From the NCBI GenBank assembly GCA_947568835.1, contig OX387609.1, forward strand, positions 14,191,708 to 14,255,707: 64,000 bases of DNA, read 5' to 3'. Positions 12,373 to 23,974 of the stretch are shown piece after piece. Position numbers and translations under genes: made by a program. This DNA comes from Protonemura montana (lineage: Eukaryota > Arthropoda > Insecta > Plecoptera > Nemouridae). Positions within the stretch are counted from its first letter, which is position 1; every line of letters starts with the position of its first letter. The notes under the pieces are model-generated. The model saw only the letters and a list, made by a program, of their open reading frames with translations, made no database searches and was not told where the DNA came from.

Positions 12373-12437
12373 GATGCCCAAACGGGGACACGATCCCCTA
12401 TACGTTGCGGGTGTTGCTCTAACCAATTGAGCATCTA
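12373..12437 (-). mobile_element. tRNA-like module of a dispersed element
   Basis: The minus strand reads GATGCTCAATTGGTTAGAGC (acceptor, D arm and A box), an anticodon-arm region, then a T-arm-like GGGGATCGTGTCCCC and GGGCATC closing the acceptor stem with seven pairs. The same TGATGCCCAAACGGGG motif recurs at about 22.5, 23.2, 49.9 and 50.6 kb. The D arm is good, but the anticodon arm is poor, so I call it a tRNA-derived repeat rather than a working tRNA gene. Confidence 0.55.
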
Positions 12438-12463
12438 AGATATATGGTATTTTAATGTTTACA

Positions 12464-12535
12464 AACAGGGAAATCCCCTAAAGATAATTATTTAATTATT
12501 ATCATTGTGTTCAAATACGCGTTTAAAATAAAGCC
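12464..12535. repeat. Direct repeat, copy 2 of 2
   Basis: Partner of 12298-12372 with a few substitutions. Confidence 0.75.
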
Positions 12536-13740
12536 TGACGTATTTTTTCTTTTTATACTCCGATCATAACTTTTCTATTTATATTTGTTTTAAGAATGGC
12601 TAAAATATGAATTCTCGTGGCGGGATTAAAACGGGCTGTGATTAACTACACGTAGTTCTGACGTCATTTTGTTGTATCCTTTGCGTTCGCTTCTGTTTCT
12701 TGACGTCATACTGACGTCAGATTTCACTTCATGTCATAAAAAATGGCGACCCTCGTTTTCGTACGAAATTCAAACGCAAACATTTTAAACAGAGATATTT
12801 TATTCAAAATTGGATTTAGAAGAAAAATAAAAAAATATGTGTTCATTATTTTCTCACAAGAAAATATAAAAAAAATAGTTTCAAATTTAAAGAGATTTTC
12901 TTATTTTTTTTCTGTTAAACGAAATTTGTTCATCAGTATTTTTTATAAGTTTTACAAGAATTCTCTTCTCGGGTTTCTTTCTCGTTTAAACATCTCCCAA
13001 TCCATCCTCACCTTAACATTTATCGATCCTCAACACCACATTCTTCTGTTTATATTAAGAAAACTACACATGCCAGTGGCTTAATAAGATCAACTCAAAA
13101 TATCAACACTTAATTTAAGTTAAACCTTTTCCCAAATCAGTTATAAAAATTCCAACTAACTTCTTAAAAGCATTGTGCACCGATCAATCTTGTCCCACTA
13201 CCAACACTCAATCGGCCACGACTGTACACCCATGCGACAAATTAGCCCGATATTAGCACCTAAACATACCCCCCTAGCCCCAACCCCTCACAACCATTCT
13301 CAAAAAACCCCCCGCTGGGCAATTCAGATCCCCTTTTTACCAACGCGCCGACACAAAGGCGAGGCGTCGTCTGGTTATTTCCAGCGTATTGGGCTACATC
13401 GAGTGAATCGCCCCTGCGGGTAGAAGGTGCTACCTATCAGGCCATGTGTGGGGGGGGGGGGGGGATCGCGTTGTGGGAGATCGCTTATAAACGGTTTTGT
13501 CTGAATAGTTGTATTTCGCTGACATCTGCAGTTTGCAAAGTGAATGCTTGTAATGGTGCAGTCGGATCCGTATTGCAATTGCTCGAGTAATTAGATACGA
13601 CGTCGGTCATTTGGTTCGTCAATTGGCTTCATTCCTATTTTTATCGAAACGCTTTAGATGATTCTGTCCCTGAATGCAGCCCGCACAGCTTTATATTCGT
13701 CGTATCTGTCATCAAAAGAAGCCATCATTTGTATAGAACA
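12536..13740. other. Unannotated interval
   Basis: No supported gene. The 113-residue plus-strand ORF at 12743-13084 is Lys/Phe/Ile-rich, as expected of AT-rich DNA. A G run lies at about 13451-13464. Three TGACGTCA-type half or full sites lie at 12659-12720. Confidence 0.4.
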
Positions 13741-13744
13741 TTGA

Positions 13745-14452
13745 TTGATTTATATGGTGTTTAACGACGCACTGTTTTGACATCTGGCCATGCTGCACTG
13801 GTCTAATGACGTCGGTGAATGAGCAGATGATGGAAAGGATGATGATGTGCCTAACTTAGCCTAGAAGGAAGGAAAGCAAACTCGGTGCCGGCTTGTAGCC
13901 TACTCCAGTCGAAGACCAAGGGGACCACTGGCGTAACGTCCCTTCCGAAGGACGGTACAACGCGAACAACGGGATTCCTCCAAAAATCCATGCTGTCGAG
14001 AGGTTGATAAGCAAGGCGAGTGAAGTTGCTGTACTAACTTTCATCCCTCCAACCTCTCTCCCGAACAGAACTGGTCATGTGTATGATGGTCATCCATCCA
14101 ATACCTGACCCAGCGCAGTGTTGCTTAACTTTCATCCGTCCAACCTCTCTCCCGAACAGAACTGGTAATGTGTATGATGGTCGCCCATCCAATAACTGAC
14201 CCAGCGCAGTGTTGCTTAACTTTCTTCCCTCCAACCTCTCTCCCGGACAGAACTGGTCATGTGTGTGATGGTCACCAATCCAATACCTGACCCACCGCAG
14301 TGTTGCTTAACTTTCTTCCCTCCAACCTCTCTCCCAAACAGAACTGGTCATGTATATGACGGTCACCCATCCAATACCTGACCCAGCGCAGCTTTGCTTA
14401 ACTTCGGTGATCTCATGAGAACCGGTATTTCCAACATGGCAAACCGTTCGGT
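13745..14452 (-). mobile_element. 5S-headed SINE, four VNTR units
   Basis: Same architecture as 9825-10447, with the 5S-like head at the right end (CCGAACGG... reading leftward) and the tail at the left (TGATTTATATGGTG). It has four copies of the 91-bp unit marked by GAACAGAACTGGT. No clear target-site duplication was found. The body keeps a 62-residue minus-strand ORF beginning MKVSTATSLALLINLSTAW. Confidence 0.88.
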
Positions 14453-14714
14453 GTTTTCTCTTCTTAAGCTCGATGGATGACGTTACCGTTGTAATATAGA
14501 CAAAGTGATGTGCAAAATGTAGGGAGGGGCGGAGGGGGAAGGGGTAGGGGGGTGCAAACAGACCGATATACATATTCATGTCGCGTGACGTCATATGGTC
14601 ACGTGGGCCGTGGCAGACACCCTCGACGGTGGAGGGTGGTGACTGACTACTTTGGGATATGGGCACCAAGGTTGAGTGGTCTTGGTGGCATTGATCTGAC
14701 TACGATTTGGTCTT

Positions 14715-15697
14715 CGATCTCCACTATTCTACCTGTGTAACCCACTGGTCTGTACACACTTGCGTGGATAGCGCATCCCGTGGACTGGTTTCCAAGCCAG
14801 TGGGGTCTTCGATCTCCCCTACTCTACCTGTGTAACCCACTGGTTTGTACATACTTGTATGGATAGCGCATCCCGTGGACTGGTTTCCAAGCCAGTGGGG
14901 TCTTCGATCTCCCCTATTCTACCTGTGTAACCCATTGGTCTGTACACACTTGCGTGGATAGCGCATCCCGTGGACTGGTTTCCAAGCCAGTGGGGTCTTC
15001 GATCTCCCCTATTCTACCTGTGTAACCCACTGGTCTGTACACACTTGCGTGGATAGCGCATTCCGTGGACTGGTTACCAAGCCAGTGGGGTCTTCGATCT
15101 CCCCTATTCTACCTGTGTAACCCACTGGTCTGTACACACTTGCGTGGATAGCGCATTCCGTGGACTGGTTACCAAGCCAGTGGGGTCTTCGATCTTCCCT
15201 ATTCTACCTGTGTAACCCACTGGTTTGTACACACTTGCGTGGATAGCGCATTCCGTGGACTGGTTTCTAAGCCAGTGGGGTCTTTGATCTCCCCTATTCT
15301 ACCTGTGTAACCCACTGGTCTGTACACACTTGTGTGGATAGCGCATCCTGTGGACTGGTTACCAAGCCAGTGGGGTCTTCGATCTCCCCTATTCTACCTG
15401 TGTAACCCACTGGTCTGTACACACTTGCATGGATAGCGCATCCCATGGACTGGTTTCCAAGCCAGTGGGGTCTTTGATCTCCCCTATTCTAACTGTGTAA
15501 CCCACTGGTCTGTACACACTTGCATGGATAGCGCATCCCGTGGACTGGTTTCCAAGCCAGTGGGGTCTTCGATCTCCCCTATTCTACCTGTGTAACCCAC
15601 TGGTCTGTACACACTTGCGTGGATATCGCATCCCGTGGACTCGTTTCCAAGCCAGTGTGGTCTTCGATCTCCCCTATTCTACCTTTGTAACCCACTA
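14715..15697. repeat. 95-bp minisatellite, about 10 copies
   Basis: The TCTGTACACACTTGCGTGG segment starts near 14749, 14844 and 14939 and onward at 95-bp spacing. Each unit carries CACTGG and CCAGTG arms (ACTGGTTTCCAAGCCAGT is a small hairpin), so single-stranded copies would form regular stem-loops. The unit is not recognised. Confidence 0.93.
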
Positions 15698-17210
15698 ATA
15701 CGGATAGAAAATAAAATAAAATATCGTAGTTTTAGGTGAAAATACATTATTTTCTCTTGTTTACAAAAATGTCAGAATAAAAAAGCTACATCATTTCCAA
15801 GACCAGGACAGCCAACTGCTATCAACCAGTACTTCCAGCCAACATGACACGAGTACTGAACTTAACATACGTGGTACCAACATGACATGCTGAACTGAGC
15901 CGCCATCATTTAGCGCTGCCAACCTCGGCCCATAAATCTCCTGTCCCCCGCTCCCCATTTTGCCACAGTGAATCTTTGCCCGCTTAACGCTCTCGTTATG
16001 AGCAAAGGGTTGCTCGAGGGGGCTGTGGGGTGGAGGCGTTTAACTAAGTTAATTAATATGAATTCATCGCTAGGCGTTGGGAGTTGCGTCTTGGAATGAA
16101 GGGTTAGGGGTTGATGATCAAGGGTATGCTGGATTCCTGCTCGTTAAATGTTGTTGAGGTTTTAATTTGTGTTGACTTAGATTTAGTTGTAGCTTAATTT
16201 GTGTCGACTTTATATTTGAAATTATATCAGTTCGCTTCTAGCTTTCTAATAAAATAGCGTTTGGTTTTTTAGGTTATATCTCGAAAAAACATACTTTTAG
16301 CTGTGAGAAAATTTGTTTTAGGTTAAATCAAAGTCTTTTATTGAAAGTTCTACTGAGCAAACGAGCCGACAACACGTGGGTACGATCGCTAGCCACCAGA
16401 TGGCGCTAGCTACAATCGCTTAACAAACCTTAACCAACAAATTAAATATTATCACCATTAAAGCTAAGTCATTGTCAAGCCAACCATTACTTATCAAGGT
16501 TGCTACCGGAACACTAGCAGCTCTAGCGGCAAAAATCTACACTAGCTCAATCGTACCATTCAAAGTCGGTATAGAATCAAGTTTGCAATGATAAACATCA
16601 ACCAATTTTACTCAAAAGCTTGCTATTTAACACTGGCTTCGTATTAATGTGCTTATGGTAGTTTTTGTTTCATATTTAACACTCAAAAACTGCATTTTCG
16701 CTGTCAAAAGTGGGAATTTCGAAGTTTAAAACATCAGACTGTCTTAGATACACGGCCCCTATAATTTCCAAACCCTGAGCTACAAATTACATCAATCATA
16801 AAAGGTAAATCATATAAGAGATCGCCACGTGACGGTGTCCTGGTAATTTACTGCAAGCCACAATTCAGGCAAACATTGCCATGGCAACCGTTGTTTAAAT
16901 AGTCAGCCCCCGCCCCCTCCATATCTCGTGGAGGGGGGTGGAAAGTGCTGACTTGGGCCATTGAAACCCTTTCAGATTTCGTAGTGTAAATAGAGGGGGC
17001 TGGAGCCCCCCCCCCCCCCCACCCCCCTTGAAGGGTGCCTGCGTTGCTATGTTCAACTCCGGGTAAACAATGTGGTGGGCCAGTTGAAATCTCGGCAAGA
17101 TCAGGCAAGGGAGTGTCTTTGTTGAATAACGCCGTTAAAATGGCCGACCACACAGCAGCTGTCTTGTAATATTTACTTTAAAAGAATACAAAATACGCAC
17201 TCTTTATAGG
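15698..17210. other. Non-coding interval with poly-C run
   Basis: No supported gene. A C run lies at about 17006-17019 next to a purine-rich/pyrimidine-rich patch that creates a spurious glycine-rich ORF on the minus strand. Confidence 0.5.
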
Positions 17211-17219
17211 GTCTCTCAA

Positions 17220-18026
17220 TTTATTGATTGATTTGATGTGTTTAACGACGCACTGTTTTGACATCTGGCCATGCGGCACTGATCTAATGGCGTCGGTGAA
17301 TGAGTGTATGATGATGAGGATAAAACTGAATCTAACCTAGCCTAGAAGGGAGAAGAGGAAACCCGGTGCCGGCACGTAGCCTACTCCTGTCGAAGACCAA
17401 GGGGACCACCGGCTTAACGTCCCTTCCGAAGGACGGTACAACGCGAACAACAGGATTCCTCCACAAATCCATGCTGTCGAGAGGTTGATAAGCAAGGCGA
17501 ATGAAGTTGCTGTACTAACTTTCATCCCTCCAACCTCTCTCCCGAACAGAACTGGTCATGTGTATGATGGTCACCCATCCAATACCTGACCCAGCGCAGT
17601 GTTGCTTAACTTTCATCCCTCCAACCTCTCTCCCGAACATAACTGGTCATGTGTATGATGGTTACCCATCCAATACCTGACCCAGCACAGTGTTGCTTAA
17701 CTTCCATCCCTCCAACCTCTCTCCCAAACAGAACTGGTCATGTGTATGATGGTCACCCATCCAATACCTGACGCAGCGCAGTGTTGCTTAACTTTCATCC
17801 CTCCAACCTCTCTCCCGAACAGAACTGGTCATGTGTATGATGGTCACCTATCCAATACCTGACCCAGCGCAGTGTTGCTTAACTTTCATCCCTCCAACCT
17901 CTCTTCCCAACAGAACTAGTCATGTGTATGATAGTCACCCATCCAATACCTGACCCAGCGCAGTGTTGCTTAACCCCGATGATCTCACAAGGACCGGTGT
18001 TTCCAACACGCCAAACCGTTCGGTTT
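17220..18026 (-). mobile_element. 5S-headed SINE, five VNTR units, 9-bp TSD
   Basis: This is the longest SINE copy in the window. The left tail is TTATTGATTGATTTGATG and the right end is the 5S-like head ending AAACCGTTCGG. Five 91-bp units separate head and body. GTCTCTCAA occurs directly outside both ends (17211-17219 and 18027-18035), a plausible 9-bp target-site duplication. The unit count differs from other copies (3, 4 or 5), like the VNTR of composite retroposons. Confidence 0.88.
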
Positions 18027-18479
18027 GTCTCTCAACATCCTTACAGCTCGAACTTGACACAATTTTCGTTTGGATATTTGAAATTCGGCGAGAAAGAAAA
18101 CGATCTCTTTGCCAAGCAAGTCCCTGCTTTTGATGGCCCACGCTGTGCGATCACGTGACCCCAAGCCGTCGTTAAGCTAGACGGATGACGTCGATGGATG
18201 TCTCACCCCCCCCCCCCCCCCCCAACCCCTCTTTAAAGTCACGTGACGAAGGGATTGAAGAAAGGCTTAGTTCTGGATCCCGCCGCCTGATAAAGCTAGC
18301 GTGAAGACAGGTGGCGCCTGGGGTGGTTTAGGATTCAAACGGTCTGGATAGATGTCACCTACGCATTTTATTATAAAAGTTAGGCACGTTATGCGTATCT
18401 GTTTATTGCAAAGGAAAAAGGTAACGGTTATAAAAATTTTGAAATTGAAAGTATTTCTTTTCTAAGTGGTATTGACCGT

Positions 18480-19057
18480 CAGCAACTTGCCTTGCTTGTC
18501 AACCTCTCGACAGCAACTTCACTCGCCTTGCTTATCAACCTCTCGACAGCAACTTCACTCGCCTTGCTTATCAACCTCTCGACAGCAACTTCACTCGACT
18601 TGCTTATCAACCTCTCGACAGCAACTTCACTCGCCTTGCTTATCAACCTCTCGACAGCAACTTTACTCGCCTTGCTTATCAACCTCTCGTCAGCAACTTC
18701 ACTCGCCTTGCTTATCAACCTCTCGACAGTAACTTCACTCGCCTTGCTTGTCAACCTCTCGACAGCAACTTCACTCGCATTGCTTATCAACCTCTTGACA
18801 GCAACTTCACTTGCCTTGCTTATCAACCTCTCGACAGCAACTTCACTCGCCTTGCTTATCAACCTCTCGACAGCAACTTCACTCGCCTTGCTTATCAACC
18901 TCTCGACAGCAACTTCACTCGCCTTGCTTATCAACCTCTCGACAGCAACTTCACTTGCCTTGCTTATCAACCTCTCGTCATCAACTTCACTCGCCTTGCT
19001 TATCGACCTCTCGACAGGAACTTCACTCGCCTTGCTTATCAACCTCTCGACAGCATG
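18480..19057. repeat. 36-bp minisatellite derived from the SINE linker, about 16 copies
   Basis: The unit (TCACTCGCCTTGCTTATCAA plus CCTCTCGACAGCAACT) is exactly the linker segment found once in each full SINE, and the array runs without a break into SINE body at 19058. Because 36 is a multiple of three, it extends the SINE ORF in frame to 233 residues on the plus strand (NLSTATSLALLI repeated) and also keeps a 187-residue minus-strand ORF open. A protein product is not supported; the repeat origin is clear. Confidence 0.93.
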
Positions 19058-19260
19058 GATTTGTGGAGGAATCCTGTTGTTCGAGTTGTACCGTCCTTCG
19101 GAAGGGACGTTAAGCCGATGGTCCCCTTGGTGCTCTTCGACGGGAGTAGGCTACGTGCCGGCACCGGGTTTCTACTCCTCCTTTCTAGTCTAGGTTAGGT
19201 TTATCATCATTCTATCATTCACAGAAGGAATTAGGTCAGTGCCGTATGGTCCGTTTTCAA
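19058..19260 (+). mobile_element. SINE body and tail, 5' part replaced by the 36-bp array
   Basis: From AGCATGGATTTGTGGAGG to CAGTGCCGTATGGTCC this matches the body of the other SINEs, in plus orientation. The 5S head and 91-bp units are absent. The tail after CATTCTATCATTCACAG is shortened. Confidence 0.85.
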
Positions 19261-19265
19261 AACAA

Positions 19266-21927
19266 TGCATCTTTATACACAGCAAATCAATCTTTTAAAT
19301 TCAGTGTGAATTTATCACATCATTTTGAGAGCAATAAAAAAGAAAATCAGTCAACTTTGAATCTAAATTCATTTTTCTTCGGCTTTTCTGGCCACAAATT
19401 TGCGCAACCTAACCCCTTTCAACCAAAACCACGTGACCACATCCATGTTAAAACAAAAGCATTTGACACACCGCACCGCCCCCTGAATGCCTCGGCGTTC
19501 CGTCGAGCCAAACCACGGGCCGGTATAAAATGAAGATTTATGCAGTGTTTTAGATTTATAGGTGGCGGTGATTTGAACCTATGTAGCCGTGGTTTTCCCC
19601 TTTGCCCGCCGCGAGAGCTAGCGTCGTTGACAAGATGGTGATATACAGAAGGCAGTGCATTTACCCTTTCAGTATGCGATACAGTACATGGGCGTTAAGG
19701 TTGCTTGAAAGCAAATTATGTTTTAAATATTTATATATATCCATGCATAGATATTTAATATTTATATTCAACTCGTTTTATTTTAAAATTTTTGATGTTT
19801 GTTTTATGGACAGTATTTTTAATTATCAGCTCTAATTTAATTGGTATTTTATGATGATGGGGTGGATTATGGATATATGTATTTGTAAAATATCTCGTAG
19901 CTTTAGTCGTACATCTTTTATGTCATACGTTTACCTCTTTTTAAGCATACAATAATAAGTTAGGTAAGAAAAATTGCAACATTTCAGAGTTATTTTAATT
20001 TTACATCAAAAATTCAAAATATTTATAAGTAAATTGAATAATTGACATCTATATTTTTAATTAGATGCATGTTTAGGATGTCTAGACAAGGTAATTGTTT
20101 ATATTATTGTCATTTTTTTATTGAAGAAATGTCACAGATACAAACAGGCAAAAGTTAGGAAAAGTTGGGAAAGTTAGTTGCTTCTTTACTTAGCATCCAA
20201 AACTCAGTTGTAACTAGTTATTATCAAAACTAGTGCTAAAGTTAGATTAAGTAGACATCAGTCAAAATATTAAAAAAAGACGTTTTTTTGCTGTCGCTCT
20301 TTGGATAAGATTTGGTTTCCATATCCGTTAAATCTGGTATCTGTAAGTTTCCATATCAAAGTTATGCTAAACTTGGCTAAAAGCATTTAGTTAAATATCA
20401 ACTTAGTTAAGCTGGCAATATACTAATAAACTATATTGATTGAAAGTTCAGTTAAGTTAAATTAAGCCCGTTAAGTTCTTAACAAACCGTTAACAAACAA
20501 AAAACATCTTATTGACTGTTGCTAGCAATTAACAGATAACCGAACTGTTAATTACTTAACGAGCTGTTAGTAAACAACTCTGACAAAGAATTGCAAGTGA
20601 CGTTTATAAGGCTGTGACGTTTGGAAGGCTGTGACGTTTGGAAGGCTGTGACTTGATCTCACGCCGTGTGTACTGTACATGGATCTACGCACGGGTAATC
20701 CACAAGGCAGTGGGTCTACACTTTATGCACAGCCGACTGGATATTTATGTGACTTCGGGTGGCAGTGGTGGTGGAAAAAGAGAGAGTGTGGCCAGGAAAT
20801 TTTCCGAGGTTTTCCCGAGGTTTTTCCAATGTTTTACGCACTTCCCGATACAGATTTGTTTAAACTGAGTTATGAAGGTGTGCGTGAGGGGTGGGGGAGG
20901 ATTTAGGGTCGTGGTTTCGATTTTGCTGGAAGGGTTTCGAGTAAGGGTTGCTTTTGGTCAATTGGTGAAGGGATGGTCAGTTTTGAGAAAGTTATCGGTT
21001 TCGTTGGGGGTGGTTTGTAATTTGTTCAGCAAATACAAATCGAGCTGCTCGAAAAGTAATGTTTTGTGTACAAAATGACGGAATTTTGTTCTAATTCCCT
21101 AAGATTGAACAAAATTTAAGAAAAATAGGAAATTTTTTAAAAATATTTTTCTTTGAAGAAAGTGTCACAACAGTAAGACTATTATCGTATCATCTGAATA
21201 AAACGAAGTTGAGTGCCGAGATTTAAGCGGCACGTTAAGTCACTAACAGACTGTTAACAAACATTTTTGATTGGCTGATACCAAGCAAATAAAAAATTAA
21301 CAGACTATTAATTATTTTACAGACCGATGAAAAGCCGGCTCATAATTGCAAGAAGATATTTGCACGGTTCCAAATTAGGTGATCACTCAAGTTTACAGGA
21401 TCTAAATGTAAAAAAAAAACAGCAGACATTTTATCTAGATGATAACGCTGCATAAATATGCTGCTAAAACTGATATCAAAAATATTTCCATATCATATTC
21501 TCAGCTTTATCCACTCAAACCTCAAACAACTCTTGCAGACTCAGGTGGTTTTTATTTTTAAACAACAGCCCGTGCCCCATGGACGCATCGTAACAAAACA
21601 CAAACACAGCCTGCGCCTATTTCTGTGACTCATCCCCCCCCCCCCTCGCTCTAATTAGAGTGGATTAATTACCACCAGCACGCAATTAGCTCGGCGGCGT
21701 GGATGCACCTGGGTGTGAAGCCAGCACCTCCAGAGGATTGTCTCGGGTGGCACGATATGGTTTTTAGAAGCTACACCCTGGTGCTGAATCCATCATGCAA
21801 TGCCATGACCAGGTCGGCGAGGTGTGGTGGTCATGGTGCTTCGTGGTGCTTCGTGGGGCTATATACTGCTGTCAAGGGGACATGACTCCTAGATCACTTC
21901 AAACTTTGAAAGATATTTGGATATTTT
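19266..21927. other. AT-rich interval, TTAAC-rich patches
   Basis: No supported gene. There is a tRNA-like B box (minus-strand AGGTTCAAATCACC, about 19570-19585, with TAGCTCTCGCGGCGGGC upstream). A fragment of the Penelope-like end lies at about 20165-20265. Three GGCTGTGACGTTTGGAA repeats lie at about 20590-20650. Two TTAAC-rich patches lie at 20440-20600 and 21230-21350, both followed by AATTGCAAG. A C run lies at about 21636-21646. Confidence 0.5.
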
Positions 21928-22430
21928 AAGAAAAACTATTTGAAATGGGTTTTGAATGCTAAGTAAAGGGCTACTAAATTTCCCGACGTTTCGTAACATG
22001 TACTAGTTACTTCTTCAAGGGTAAGAGCAGTCCTGACAATTTTCCAATAACAAAAGAACCACATAAAATTATCTAAATCCCTACATGTAATCAGAAAATG
22101 TAATCTACAACATGAGGTGGTTCTCTTCTCTCGGAGTCTTGCCAATCTATCTACTAACTTCCCACGTCTCTCCCCATAGAGATTCTTTATGATGGTTTTT
22201 AGACTCATGTCTACTTGATTTATCCTTATTATAATTTTATGTGGTTCTTTTGTTATTGGAAAATTGTCAGGACTGCTCTTACCCTTGAAGAAGTAACTAG
22301 TATATGTTGCGAAACGTCGGGAAATTTAGTTGTTCTTTACTTAGCATTCAAAACCCATTTCAAATAGTTTTTCTTAAAACTAGTGCTAAGGATAAATCAA
22401 GTAGACATAAGTCTAAAAACCATCATATTT
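21928..22430. mobile_element. Inverted Penelope-like element (PLE) remnant
   Basis: Two arms of about 150 bp (21930-22075 and 22226-22390) are inverted copies, each with GAAACGTCGGGAAATTTAG or its complement. The minus-strand ORF at 21936-22208 (90 residues) reads GERRGKLVDRLARLREK then LHFLITCRDL, which resembles the conserved N-terminal region of Penelope-like proteins (a basic segment followed by an FLxxC motif). No reverse transcriptase or GIY-YIG domain is present, so it is a short non-coding derivative. Related ends are at about 42.8, 43.3, 47.6, 51.7 and 54.3 kb. The family call is inference from the motif and the end structure. Confidence 0.55.
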
Positions 22431-22439
22431 AGATATTTA

Positions 22440-22625
22440 TTTATTTGGAACACTAATACCCTCTCAAAAATTGATGCCTAAACGGGGAAATATTGATTAG
22501 AACAGCACCCGCGACAGGTGAAGATCGGGGTTCGAGTCCCCGTTCGGGCATCAGTTTTTTTGAGGGAAGTAGTGTACCTAATAGTAAAATCTCCTGCGCA
22601 TTGCAGACGTTTGCAGTTTAAATCA
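22440..22625. mobile_element. Palindromic element with tRNA-like core
   Basis: Outer arms (CTCTCAAAAATTGATGCC and its near-complement GGGCATCAGTTTTTTTGAG) enclose a tRNA-like 3' half: CACCCGCGACAGGTG (anticodon-like arm), then CGGGGTTCGAGTCCCCG, a perfect T arm with a B box. The residue before the anticodon position is not U, so a working tRNA is unlikely. The right side carries GCGCATTGCAGACGTTTGCA, shared with the 23.2, 49.8 and 50.7 kb copies. Confidence 0.6.
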
Positions 22626-22654
22626 GATTTTAAATTGACTTTTGGAAACATTGA

Positions 22655-22775
22655 TTTGTATTGATTTATTTGTGAGGCCACGTGGCACAGGTCTAATAGC
22701 GTCCATAAATGGGTGGGTAACGATGAGGATAATGATGAAACTAACATAGCCTAGAAGAGAAAAGGAGAGAAACAG
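22655..22775 (-). mobile_element. SINE tail fragment
   Basis: GCACAGGTCTAATAGCGTCC and ACATAGCCTAGAAG match the 3' tail of the 5S-headed SINE, but the rest of the element is missing. It is a truncated or decayed copy. Confidence 0.65.
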
Positions 22776-23134
22776 TGATGCCATAGAAACCGCTATGGAA
22801 CTTCTACGCAGCTTGGATCTGCCCAACGTTACAACTTATTGATAATTAAGTTCTTAAATCTTCATTTAAAAATTCATTGTCTTAATGCCAGAAAGAACCT
22901 GATTTAAATGTTGCTACGTTTTAGAACATTAAAGTGCTTTTATAAAAATCCTTACCCGTTTTTACTTTCTAGCAACAGTGCACGAACTCTTTGACCCTAG
23001 TTTAGATCCTTGTGGTACGCCTAGTTCGTAAAAATCACTGCTATGAAAGAATACTACGCAACTGGTACAGTTTGTGGGTCAAATTCCGTGATTAAATCTT
23101 TTCTGTGAACACTTTTAATGCCTTTTTATTATTA

Positions 23135-23260
23135 TGAACACTATAACCGTCTCAAAAATGTATGCCCAAACGGGGACCCGTTTGGGTCCCCAAATACCCA
23201 GCGCATTGCAAGCGTTTGCAATTTTAATAAGATTTCATCTAAAAACTTTTAATGCCCCTT
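23135..23260. mobile_element. Palindromic tRNA-like element fragment
   Basis: It shares ACTATAACCGTCTCAAAAA, GATGCCCAAACGGGG-type and GCGCATTGCAAGCGTTTGCA blocks with the copies at 49.8 and 50.6 kb. The core is reduced to a short hairpin, GGGGACCCGTTTGGGTCCCC. Confidence 0.6.
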
Positions 23261-23974
23261 GGTCCTCAGCTTTTAGAATACTTGCTTAATCTTTTTGTCA
23301 GTGTAAACTCTCGGATAGTAGTGTACCTTTTGAACTTAAATGCGTTTAATAATACAACTTAGACTAACCATATCATGTTTAGGAGCGAATTCAAATACTT
23401 TCAAATACACGTTGAGTGACTTCCTTTTCTATTTGAAATATTCACACCAACGTTCACCGTAAACACATCCAGCCTAAAACCTTGCCGACAACAAAACCAT
23501 AATGAAACATATCAACAAAACTGAACACAACAATAGGGTGCACCACATGTCCCGGTCATGCAGCAACCCAACAAGACCAAACGCCCTCCCTCCTGACCAA
23601 ACACGTTGCCGAAACGCCGAAAAGATTCCCTGCTCCCGTTACCAACGCGACCGCCATTCCAATTCCTGTGACATCATTTACCACAACAACGTTTCTATCC
23701 CAACAACATAAAACTCTGCTTCTCGTTTGTTCGGAAACACGGTTTTCGTATTGTCCGGTTTTCCGGCGGCCGGTGAAAAGCGTGGAAAACGCGGGAAATG
23801 TGTTGTCACACTTGTGTACATGGGACTGTGGTGATGGCAGCGTTCCCTTGTGGTCAGCTGTTATGAACGCTCGGTTCGGGGCCGACAGTCGTGTAATTCA
23901 AATATTTAAACGATATTCGGAGTTTTTTTTTTCGTGGGTGTTTTGTGACGGGAAATTAAATATAACTGCGGGGG

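Noticed and set aside
12373-12437. Functional tRNA gene
   Set aside because: Acceptor and D arm are good, but the anticodon arm is poor; the sequence is part of a dispersed family.
22475-22556. Functional tRNA gene
   Set aside because: T arm is canonical but the U before the anticodon is missing and the 5' half does not fold.
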